From Apus apus (taxonomy: Eukaryota > Chordata > Aves > Apodiformes > Apodidae): DNA of 64,000 bases. The stretch lies in the NCBI RefSeq assembly GCF_020740795.1, contig NC_067291.1, positions 11,908,780 through 11,972,779 on the forward strand, given 5' to 3'. Both the position numbers and the translations under genes were made by a program. The notes under the pieces were generated by a model. It did no database searches, was not told where the DNA came from, and saw nothing but the letters and a program-made list of their open reading frames with translations. Positions 13,533 through 24,900 of this stretch are shown here, in pieces (the stretch's first letter is position 1; each line of letters starts with the position of its first letter).

Positions 13533-14120
13533 TTGTCATTCAAGCTGTGAACACAATTTCATGACTGAAGTGGATTCACAAATGTTCTGTCAGTGTGGCA
13601 TTCTGTGAAAGCCTTGCTATTAGACTGACTTACTGACTTTTGTATGCATCTTTTGAAAATGTATTTATTTTATATTCAAAACAATTTTACCTTCTCTGAG
13701 TCCATCAACCTGCAAAAAAACCCATACCCAGTTTTTTTGCTTTGTGCCTTGAAGATCACTGTATGAAGTGTTTACTGGTAGCTCACTGTTGCTCCAAAAA
13801 TGCATTTCCTTGCTCTTATTGTACATGGATTTTTTTTTTTAATCTTTGGCTGCAATGATTTTACTATTGAAAACCATTTCTAAATACTGTCAGTGAAGCT
13901 AACTGTAACCAGTTCCTGATTTACTGATGTCATTGAGCTCTTTTCATCTATCACACTGTAATTTATTGTGAGCAAGTTAATCCGTGGTTCATATGGTATG
14001 TTGACAAAAGGCAAAGTAGTTGTTGTCAATATTATGATGTTGTACTAAGTACAAGTTCTCAGCATTGAAAATTCCTATAGTTTACTGACCAAACTGAATA
14101 AATATTTGTGGGACAAGAGG
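13533..14120 (+). other. SH3GL3: SH3GL3 3'UTR
   Basis: AT-rich non-coding sequence from the stop codon to just past the first good AATAAA. Its end is inferred from that signal. Distal poly(A) sites cannot be excluded. Confidence 0.6.
14097..14102 (+). terminator. SH3GL3: Poly(A) signal of SH3GL3
   Basis: AATAAA followed within ~25 bases by G/T-rich sequence (tttgtgggac... gagtggttg). It lies 565 bases after the stop codon. Confidence 0.6.
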
Positions 14121-14904
14121 AGTGGTTGCTGCTTCTATTCCTATAATTCTGGCATTTGTTTTTGAGCTGGAAGTCACATTTGCTAAATATATCAGCTTTC
14201 AGTGAAGAAAAAGATACTACATAAACAAATGCATGAAAGTTAAAGTTTTATGACACCTCAGCTACTGGAATTGTAATAATTTTGCTTTCTCCCTACTGAT
14301 TATGTATTTGTAATGTCTTAAAATTTTTCTTCTAGTAGGAGAATAATGGGAAATTCCTTTGAACTAAGTACAAGCTATCCTAGCTCCAAAGGGTTTGTAT
14401 AGAATTCCATTGAGATAAACAGGTGAGTATCAGTGGTAGCCACTGCAAGTAAATGAGAACTCAATACACTTATTTGAAGGGAATAGAAAAGGAGAAAAAC
14501 AGAGACAAGGTAGAGAGAAAGACATATTCTAACTAAAAACATGCCCAAAAAAGCAGCTCTAAATGAAGGACAGACACTTGGGCATCTTTAAGTACTATCA
14601 AAATGAAGATAGAAGGATAACAGATAACCAGACTAATTCTGTTTTGCTTAGAAAATGTAGGGCAGTAGTGACCAAAAATCTCAGCAGCCCCAGAGGAACA
14701 TTTAAGATTTTGCCCTTTGCTCTCTGTACAACACAACTTTTTAATGGGCAAACTGCCTTGAATCCAGCTTCAGCTAGATCCTGTACCACTGCTCTTTCCT
14801 ATTAAGCCTTGTACACTAGTTCAGCTCTTTCATGGTTGTAACTTAATTCCACCCCTCCCTTTTTCTATCAAAAGGTTTCTTTCTAAATACTGAAGATGAC
14901 TCTT
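14103..14904. other. Tail-to-tail intergenic spacer
   Basis: About 0.8 kb separates the two converging poly(A) signals. AT-rich, with no gene seen. Confidence 0.6.
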
Positions 14905-14928
14905 AAATCAAGTTCATAGCAGTTTAAC

Positions 14929-14934
14929 TTTATT
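14929..14934 (-). terminator. Candidate distal poly(A) signal of lamin gene
   Basis: TTTATT on the + strand is AATAAA on the - strand, in lamin sense. It is the last such signal before SH3GL3. A nearer one lies at 16,732-16,737. Which is used cannot be decided from sequence. Confidence 0.4.
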
Positions 14935-16853
14935 TGACAAACTGAGTGACAAACAAACAGGGCAGCATGGCATATTCCTGAAGGTTTCTAAGCCTCCAGG
15001 GAATCTTCCCTAAAGCAAACAGTTTTATTGCTTCAGAATTTCTTGAGCCACTCAAAGAAGATCATAAACAATTTTTTTTACCTTGCAAATATTAAACTCC
15101 AAGACTGCTTTTAAACTAATAAATATATTTTTCATGTATATAAAAGGTTTAAGAAATCAAGATAACTAGAGCAAGGTTGTAGCAGCATCTTTCTACAAGG
15201 GCCATAATGTATCAGAATTGATATCTGCTAAAACACAAGTATTAAACCAGCATCTAGTCTTGATGTCTTAAAGGCAGAATTTTCAAATAACTGACATTAG
15301 TATAAGGAAAGCTTTATCTTAATAACTGCATCCTAACACAGAACAGGTCTTAAATTCAGAATGGAATACCTTGACAAGGCAAGAGGCAGACTAAAAATTA
15401 TTCCAGCACTTGGAGAAATCTTCAATTTCATCTGCTTCTCTCCCTTCAGCTGTTCCCCTCATGCTCTTAAAGAGAAGTACTTTATGTGGCTCATGAAGGC
15501 CCTTTCTTTACCACAGAGCCAGCAGGTGAGCATTTTAGGAAAAAGAGGCTAAGAATAACTGAATGCAGTGGCCCCAGAGGCTGACTGCCTGGTTTCTGAG
15601 GGTTATAAGTCAGGCTTTACCTGGACTACAGAGCTATAAAAGTTACAGTAAATTACATACTGGCCAATAGACAGTATTCCCCCAACTGCCCCACTAGACA
15701 AACACAAAGCAGCACTGCAGACTGCACAGAAATTTAGTACATAAGGATTCTAAGAGCAGATATTTTTGATGCACCTTTTATTACAAACAGTTACTGGTTT
15801 CTAGTTCTGATTTATGTTTCAGTATTCTTTTTTTCTAGTCCCATGGGGCTTGTTGGGGCCATCCAAACAGGGTGCTAATAGCTAGTTGCAGTACATTTTC
15901 TGTTGGAATGAGATGCTTTTTCACATTTATAGGATACATCTGTCCAAGTCTAGGAACAGACAGTACTGAAACTGGTCCATTTCCAGGTGCTAGAATACAG
16001 GAACAGTATATTTAATAACAGACAATATTTTTACAGCTTACTTTTAATTTAAAAATGTTTCACTCTAGAAGTTCTCTAGCAAGTGATCTAGACCAGTTTT
16101 AGTATATTTTAGCATCAGGATCTGAGCAGGGCATTTCAGGCACTCAGCTCTCCTCAAGACAGTTCTATTTCAACCAAGTTCAGACTTGCTGAAGGTTCAA
16201 GCTAGTGTGTGAACTGACTCATGTAGTTTCCCACTCAGGCTTTAAGCAAAAATTACCTTTGGAGAAACACCATATCAGAATATTAAGAAAGCTGAGGCAG
16301 GCTCATGCTCATTGTCAAGTATTTAGCACCCTTCCAGGACATACTTTTTTATAAGTTTTGTAAACTGTATACACTTCTATTTCAGCAGGTCACAGAAACC
16401 AAATCCTTGTGTTAAAGTAAAAATAACTTCACATGGAGCTTGTGTTCTGCTGCTCTTTATATCAGTGAATCCAAGAACAGGGCCCAGTATCAGAAGGTAG
16501 GAAATTTCATCATGTTCTGGACAATGTTTCTTATCAAGAGGTCAGATGGGAGATGTGAATTCCAAACTTCAGATATTGCAGAAGATACCAAAACACAGTC
16601 TGTGTCACCTGGAACTGAGATGTGTTTTCAGATGACCATCCCCTTGTCCACATTACATGACAGCACAGCTAGAATCCTCATTTTGCTGTAGAAATAAGAT
16701 ATAGTGCTAATTACTGTGTGTACAAACAGTATTTATTGCTGCTTACCTACTTAACCCTCATATAGGTGTTCAGAGTTTAGTGCTTTGCAGATTCAGTTAT
16801 TTAATAAAGCAGGTTTTCAAGAGAGTCAGTACCTTAACCATACTAGATAGTTT

Positions 16854-16881
16854 GGGGGGGGGTGGGGGGTGGGGGGGGGGG
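16854..16881 (+). repeat. G-run, potential quadruplex
   Basis: Runs of 9, 6 and 11 guanines separated by single thymines. On the lamin-sense strand this is an almost pure C tract. Confidence 0.9.
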
Positions 16882-18904
16882 AAACAAGCTTTTAACAACT
16901 TGATTCCATGCAGTGCATGAGCCTGTGCCTTCCTTAATGAAAGGCTGTCAAGGCACCTCTCAGTACTTCAGTTCTGAAGCATCAGCATTTAACTGACATG
17001 CAGATTCATGCTATCCTTGTTAGGATGGTAAAAGCAGAAGCAAAAACCACAGAAAACCTGCCTTTAAAGCACAGCATGCTTTCTTTGGATAATTTTACAT
17101 GCAAGTTAACTGTTTTTTAATAAGCTGCCATTAATTCAGTACTATCACTGCAGCAGAAGCATATAGGTACTAATGACAGAAATGTGATAGGAATTCAACA
17201 GACAGGAATGACATTAACACTGGAGTGGAGTATTACAGTTGATTATCTTACCATAGTTGGTTGACAACTTTACAGTAAAGTTGCTGATAGAACAGATTAG
17301 AGGTGTAAAGAAAAAAGTTACTTTTGTTTTCCATCATTGATTGCCAAACAAATAATGTATTAGTCAATTCAAATAAAGAGCCTTTAAAACAAACTGTGGA
17401 GAGGCCCTACCCCAAATATGAAGGTAGGTTGTATCATTAGACCTTTCTATAAGCCTAAAGCTTCCACTGGTGTTACTTCAACTATTTTGGTGTATTCTGT
17501 GCATTAATAGGCCAAAGGCCAGAATAGTATTATAGAACCACTCAATAGCTTAATTAACAGGGTCTCATCCTCCTTCAATGAAAAACTGAAAATACCACAG
17601 GAATGTGCATGGAAGTCAAGAGACTTTGATAAACATCCTTTAAGCCAGATGGTATTTTAGTAATAGATAGTTACCCAGGCTTTCTGTTTGAAAGAAGGAC
17701 AAGGGAAGAACCAAGCAGCAGGCAGTAACTGCTTGTTCTTAAGTTATTTTCATCAGGAAGACAGTACTAAGGTACTTAAGATTTCAAACAGGTATATTAT
17801 GAAAACACTAGGAATTGGTGGTGGCTTTAGGACCTGGTGCAGTAAGATGCAAATCCTCCTTGGAACTGTGTAGGATCAGTTTTAGCAAAAGCTGTGGTAG
17901 CTCAATATGCTGTATCAGCAGGAGAAGTTTTTTAAAAAGGTAGACATCCCCTTGGGCTTAGAGCCTCAGCATTTGTACTGGCAAAGGGGACTTGGTGCTA
18001 TATCAAATCAAGAAACAAACCAACTCCCAAGTAAAGCAAAGACCATAATTGTTCAGTTAAGACCAATTTAAAGCCTTTGTATTAGTTCTGGTTTAGACTA
18101 CTTCAGCCATTAAAGATACCCCAAATACACTAGAAGCATCCAATGTGCGAACATTCAGACTTGTAATATAGTCACTCAGAAGCCATTTGGAGGGATTAGA
18201 GAGTCTTCAGAGCATTACAACACTCAGGTTGTAGCCAAAGGGCTGAAAGTCTGCTGAAGGCGAAACTGCTTTTTTTGTTTGACAATGTTAATGTGACCTG
18301 CATCTGCACAGAAGTTCACTTAGAAAGTATTGAAGTGAGTATTTATGACTGAAGCATGGTCGAGATACTTATTTTACTGTGCAAAGTAAAAGTAGTTCCT
18401 GGAAATGAGCTGGAAGAGAAGTGCCTCAGGCTCATGCTTGAATTTACTTAAGCAATAAATACACTAAGAACTTTGATTTCAGCCTTCTAATACTTCTGAA
18501 TGGAAATATTAACTTTCTTCCATGTCAAATTAAGATATCTTAAGAGCAAATCAAGGACATTAGAGTGTCAGGTAAGTCACTTCATCCCAGGAATAAGATG
18601 CTTCTAGTTAATGTCTGCATTCTGTTCTTAGGGTAACAGCTTTTAAGCTTATTCTTAGTCAGATGTTTAGATGGAACAGACATTAAAGCTAGTTTTCAGT
18701 AATAAGAGACAAAACAATGCTACTATTTTATCATATTCAACCAGAGAATAAGCAAAACACCAATTCTGCTTCTGATGCAAAGCCATGCAAGCTACATCCT
18801 ACATAGGACAAGAGACTGCAGTGCTATTAATGAAGCAAGTTTATGAGATGACAAGCATGATTCTTACCATCTCACCTGCTTAAAGATGCTCACAGGAACC
18901 ACTA

Positions 18905-18946
18905 TCATGAAACCAAACAACATTTCTTTTTTCTTCTCCTTTTGGT
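18905..18946 (-). CDS. LMNL3: Lamin last exon: polybasic CaaX tail
   Basis: Thirteen codons and a stop: [13 protein letters not shown]. The frame continues exactly from exon 10 across a 132-base intron with acceptor cttgatatcag. CLVS is a good CaaX box (Ser at the last place favours farnesyl transfer, family knowledge). A six-residue basic run and a second cysteine precede it. Too short for an ORF scan; supported by phase, acceptor and the expected chemistry. Confidence 0.85.
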   Translation of the reverse strand, partial: TKRRRKKKCCLVS

Positions 18947-21900
18947 CTGATATCAAGAAAAATGTTAGGAGTTGTAGGATTTGAATAGTATTTGGGGAGT
19001 TATTTTCATACAGTAATTAAAAGAAATGGCCACTGAATTATTCTGTTGATAGCATGTATTTAAACTTCAGCAGTTTACCTGAGATGGAAATTCTAGTTCA
19101 GTTCCAGTTATTTCTTCATAATCATCATCTTGTTCACCATTGTCTTCTCCTCTGGGTACTTGCATCATCTTCCTCTCTGCAAGTTCCTAGAACACAGTAG
19201 GATTGCCACCAAGAACCCTCATGAATTAAGCACATCAAGCAATTTAGCATTAGGAGAGCAGAAGCTATTTACTCACACTTACCTCACCATGCTCTGAGAT
19301 GAGTGTAACATCAATATTATAACCAGCTCCCCAGGACTTCTGAGACTTCCAGACCAGGTCACTAGGACCTGGGCTTACACCAGCAGCTGCACCCCAGATC
19401 TGCAACAGATTTAGAATGAGCTTCTGAAGAATCTTATTTGTAGTTAGATTAGGATTCAGTCTACAATACAGCTCTTTAAATAATACCAAAGATGTCCAGT
19501 GACAGAAGCTGATCTCCTGTAATACCTGGCAGGTTAGCTTATTCCAGGACTACCAAGAACAGTGGTATTATGTTTTTTTCTTAACTGAAGACTGTAGAAC
19601 AGTGCAGAAAAGGCTGTTGAGAGCTTCTACCTGATGTAGAAGTAGCCTTGCTTGGACATGCATAGCATTTGATTCAGAGCCAAGCCACAGTTACAGATGT
19701 ACTCATGGCAGCTATTTGTGTATACAAGATAGCCTCTAAACTGGGGTCACTCACAGATTTCTTGAGCAAGCTTGTACAGAGTTTGGACTGCAGAGCAGAG
19801 AGTGAGGCTCTTTGATCACTATCTAAATGTACTTAAGAGTATGATTTTAGGGCTAATATTCAGTTTAGTATTACAAACCATGGACTCAGCATAGCTGAAC
19901 TGCAGTGAGCTACACGTTTTAGCAGCAAATAAAGTCTTCACACAACTTCTATGGGAAACCTAAGAACAAACTAGAAGATACTGATTATGTTCATAATAAC
20001 AGCACATCCCAATCTGGGATGATCCAAGTTCAATCCAAGATCTAGCATTATAGAAACTTGAGTTGATGTTTCAGATCAAGTTGTTGCAAGGATTTTTTCC
20101 ATCTCCCTCTCCACATGAGGAATTCTTTAGGCACTTGCAATACCAGTTTATAGTTTTCCTTATCACCTAGATTTCCACTGCCATCTAACATAAACAGAGC
20201 TCTGATTAAGTTTTACAAAACCACTACCTACTGTAACTACTTGGCCCGCCTGAAGAGTGAACTGTGCAGGAAATTTGTATGTTACATCTGACACACTTCC
20301 AAGATGTCTTCTTAACACCCAACCATGTAGTGACTGATCCTGTGAAACAAAAAACTTCTCTCAGCATTTCACACCAACACCATATTGTACAAGCACAAGG
20401 TTCTTTTCAGACTCAAGGGTCAGTTTTAGTCCCACTGCTGTAGGGTACATAACTGATAATGTTTCCATTTAAAATGTGTTTTTTTAAAAATAACTGATAA
20501 ACTGATAAGTTTTCCATTAAAACCTCCCTGCAATTTCTCCTAGTACTTCCTTAGGATTAATCTCAGTCCACAAGTTTAGGCACATCTGTTCTTGCCTTCT
20601 GTTGAAGGTCATGATGCTCTTTACCAGGAAGATTCTGATACATGAAGTTGGCCATGCCCATCTACAAACTGGAGCCACAAAGAACTAATTGATAATGGCC
20701 TTGAAAGGTTTAAGGCATCTCTGGCTGAAGCGGCCAAGCTGCCAACCAAAACTTTCAGAGCTCTGAGGATTAAATTTTAAGAGCTCTCGATTTGCAGATT
20801 AGACTAGTCAAAAAATAATCTAATTGGACAGATAATCCCCCTACGTGGATCAGATACCATCAGCTCTGTTTACCTTTTTAGCTGCTTTAAGTATTCCTAA
20901 GTAGCAAGAAGCTGTTATCCAATTCACTAAGCACCTTAATTAGTTTAAGCATAACCAGTACTTTTGATAGTGCTAGCCTGAATCTGATGAGAAACAACTA
21001 AAGGTATTAGATTTTCACATCATACAACCCAGTGCATCTCTCCCCAAAAGCACCTCCCAGACAATCCCTATGAACAAAGCATCTACAGTATGAAAAAATT
21101 TTAAAAAATCAGTCTCTAGTCTTGTCTTGACAGCAGCCAGATTAGCTGAGAAGTTCCCGTTTAGTATTTAATCTGGTAGTTCTCTTCCCTCATCTCATCA
21201 TCCTTCCTTATTGACATCTCTCACTAAGCTACAAGTGAGTTCACAAACAGACACTTTGCAAAGGCAGTGCAGACTCAAATGAATAAAAGTACCTCATCAG
21301 AGTTGTTTTTAAGCCTGACAAATTTCCCATCTTCATCAATTTCTTCAATAGATACATTTCCAGAAGATGAAGCATGCTGAACAGTCTTAAGTCCAGCACT
21401 GTGCCCTCTCTTTTTGGCTTCTTTCATTTTCCTTTTCTTCCCCTGCAGGAACCGTCGCCCTTGACTTGTTGCTTGGGTTGCTGTGCTGTGTGAAGGTGGA
21501 CTGGGTGACAGCTTTAGCCTGCAAAGGAGTCAGATAACATTCACCTAAGTATCTGATCTACTTGTTTCTTCTCTTATCTATCCACTATAGCCTAACAACT
21601 AACAACTTCTATAAAGCCTAACAATTTCTTATATCCATGCTTTCCATGAAATCTTGAACACAAGATTTTACTTTTCCTGGCAAGACAGTAGCTTGTTAAC
21701 TTTAGAAGACAGCCCTAGAGTTCAGAGCAAGCTTATATTGATAAGATTCACACGTGCAGTAAGTGTTCCTTTAAAGTCTCTACAGACACAATCTTAAGTG
21801 GAAGGAGTTAAAGTTTTTGACCCTTCTTTGCATGTAGAGTTCATATTGTTCTCACCAGGCAGTAGTGCCATTTCCCAGTTTCATTGACAAAACTTGAGCA

Positions 21901-24900
21901 CTGACTTTGATGTATCACTAGGACATAGCACAAAGCTTTGAGAAAGTCTTGATTCTAGGAAGGGATGTCAAATGTACCTTTGAACATTTTCAGCTGGGTT
22001 TATCAAGTTGCTTCATCTTACTACAGCATGTGGTGGATGTAGGATATAAACACCATCTAGGAAATACTATGCTTGAAGAACTAAATGATGGCAGTAATTA
22101 CATACTTGATATGTACTTCTTGCCTCCTCTGCATTCTGAAAAATATGCAGCTACTTAGCTTAGAGATCTTGAAGCAAGGCCTTGTAACAAGGAGCTTGTT
22201 ATAGCCTACCTCTGTTCCTCTCCTTCCAGCATCTTCCTGTAGGCATTTATTTCCAGATCTAGAGCCAGTTTCACATCTAAGAGATTCTCATATTCTTGCA
22301 GCTGTTCTTGTGCCTGCTGCTGGGCTTGTGCCAGTTCTCTCTCTTTTTCAGCCATATGTCGTCGATAGAAATCACGGTCATAATCCAGTGTCCCCTGCAG
22401 CTCCCTTATCTTGCTCTCCAAAGCAACATTCTGAAATTAAAAGGAGGAAAAAAATCAATTGAACTGTTAACTGAAGATTAGAGAGGGGAGGCCAGTATTT
22501 TAAGTTTAGTATAGAAATAAAAATAATTCTAAGGATATACAAATAAAGACAGTACCTGGCTTTGATATTGACTAACTTGAGATGTCAGAGAATCAACTCT
22601 CAGCATTGTTTCCATCAGCTCCTCCTGAGCAGCTTTGGCAAAGTCACTATTTCTTGCTGCAATTTGCTGGGCATTCTCCATCTATGGACAAGTCAACATT
22701 AGTAATGAGTTGCTTATGACCACATATTTTACATAAGGAAAGAAAACCAAGTGATTTCTAGCTGTTACATCTGAAACTAGTTGTTTTACTTAAGTGTGCA
22801 GATACCATTAAAGTTCAGGTCAGCAAATTTTTCATTGGTTTCCAGGAAGGTTTACACAAGTTTGACATTCATGTCATAAAAAGTCAACAGTAATCAGGTA
22901 GTGAAAACTGCTGGATTAGGATATTCTAATTACAGATGAATGAAGACTGTATAGACATGAAGTAAATGGATTCTCCAGAAAAGAAAATGGAGAATATATT
23001 TAGGAGCTACTTGTCAAAGCATGGGCATAGGCTACAGGATCTTAGGTGTACTTAAACTATTATCTTCCCCAAAAGTTCTATAAGCAGAATCACTCAGCTA
23101 TTTCTAGAGCAATTCAATCTTGAGACATTCCAAGAAAGGATAAAGTAGAGCCATGCTCCTAGAAGTGTCACTCAGAGCCATTTACGCTAGTGTGACTTTA
23201 ATCATATAATGGTGCAGAGAACTTAAGCTGTGTTGGTATCTTTCACAGACTCACTTTTGCATTGAATGTTCGTTCCAGCTCCTCTTTGTAGCCTTGGACT
23301 TGTTCTTCATGTTGTTTTCTGAGACTTTTCAGAGCGTTCGAGAGCTTACTCTCAAATTCTCTCTGACGGTCAGATGCTGCCTCTGTTACCATGCTGTCAT
23401 GGACTCTTTTTGCCTCCTTGAGCTCCTAGGAGAAGAAATTTCAGAGAATAAGCAAGCCAGCTGTACCAGATTAACAAGTCATTCAATATTGAAGCAGATT
23501 TATTATTGACTGCAGGGTAATTCATCTTTATTCAGACCTTAGATATTCATCCATTAGGTCAGGTACTTCCACCTTGCTAGCTGTGCTGGGTTGTTTTGCT
23601 TCCTCACTGCCAACGTTGCTTAAACTGATATTTCATTCTAAGACTTAATTATTTGAACTAGATTGATTTATCTGCTTTTAATTACTTAAAACACATGCAT
23701 GAACACTTCAGTTTCTCAAAGCACTGTTACTTCACCTATTCTTTGTTTATTCCAAAACAGCAGTTGTTAGAGAAACTGGAATTCTCTATCACTTAAACCA
23801 CACACTGAGATTCCTTCCAGAATGAAGTTGGCTTATATTCATATGGTTTTTAGTTCTGTGTACTGACTTCTCTCAGAGGTTACTAGACACCTTTGGTAAG
23901 TGTTTAGTAAGTAGGGAACATAAGATGCTTATAAAAGGAGATTTAACTTCAATTATTTTAGGCTTCTAGCAAACCTCTGGAATAAATTAGCTGTGATGTA
24001 AGGCCTACTCAGTTATGCAGAGTAGTATACTGGGATTGTAGTTACCTTCAGAAGTGCAGCCTGAGAAAATTATCACATATTCCAGATACCTATTGGTACT
24101 ATGCCAGTTAACATGAGGCTGTGTGCTTTCTTGAAGTCTTCCTAGTTAGGTGGATCTTATTGGCTTGTGGACTGTCATAGGTTGACTCAGCTAGTTACAT
24201 GTTTTAAGATAAAGCACATCTTAACTTTGCTTTAAAGTGCATCCAGGGATCATGGAAAACTAAAAAAATCCTTGTTAATAAGCCAAAACATACATCTTCA
24301 TGAAGGCGCTTCTGGAACGACATTTCTTCCTGCAAAGTTTTCACATGATTTTCCAGGTCCACTCTCCTCAACATTTCACTGTGGAGATGCTTTTTGGAGT
24401 CTTCCAGTGACAGCTCCAGCTAGAAAAGACAGAGACATCAGGGTATTCAAATTAAGAGGCCATTTCTCCAAACTAAAACAATCAATAAACTTACTACAGG
24501 TCATTCCACGTCATTCCCACAGCAATCAAAACATACTGCTTAAGTGAAGCTGGTTACTCTGTTCAAGTTCTTAATTCAGCAGGATCCCACATACTAGCAG
24601 CAGAAAGAACCTTAATTGTTATGTAGGCCAGGCAAATAGAGAGTAGCCTTTAATCCTGCCAGCTAAGTTTGACTCCTCAAAGTAGACTTATGATGAATCA
24701 ATTGTACTATCTATATACATTCCATCCCTTCACAATGCTAGGTATTCCAAGCTCCTCCCCAACTTCCAATATAATGTTTTATGCTTAAAAAGTTAAATCC
24801 TCCAAATATAGCATAACTATGTTGACAAACTATAATAAACTTTGAGTGTTGAGTGTGCTTCTTTAATCATACAAGTTTGGGGTTTAAGTTTTTGTCCTGA

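Larger units (their letters stand above)
14905..18904 (-). other. Putative long 3'UTR of lamin gene
   Basis: About 4 kb of non-coding sequence follows the lamin stop codon, with AATAAA signals at 16,732 and 14,929 (- strand). I found no second CaaX-encoding exon here after checking several pyrimidine-rich acceptor-like sites. The 3'UTR extent is inferred. The segment includes the G-run at 16,854-16,881. Confidence 0.4.

Noticed and set aside
15300-18500. Second lamin CaaX exon
   Set aside because: Pyrimidine-rich acceptors near 15,555, 17,288, 17,695 and 18,410 (-) were translated in the required phase; none ends in Cys-x-x-x-stop.
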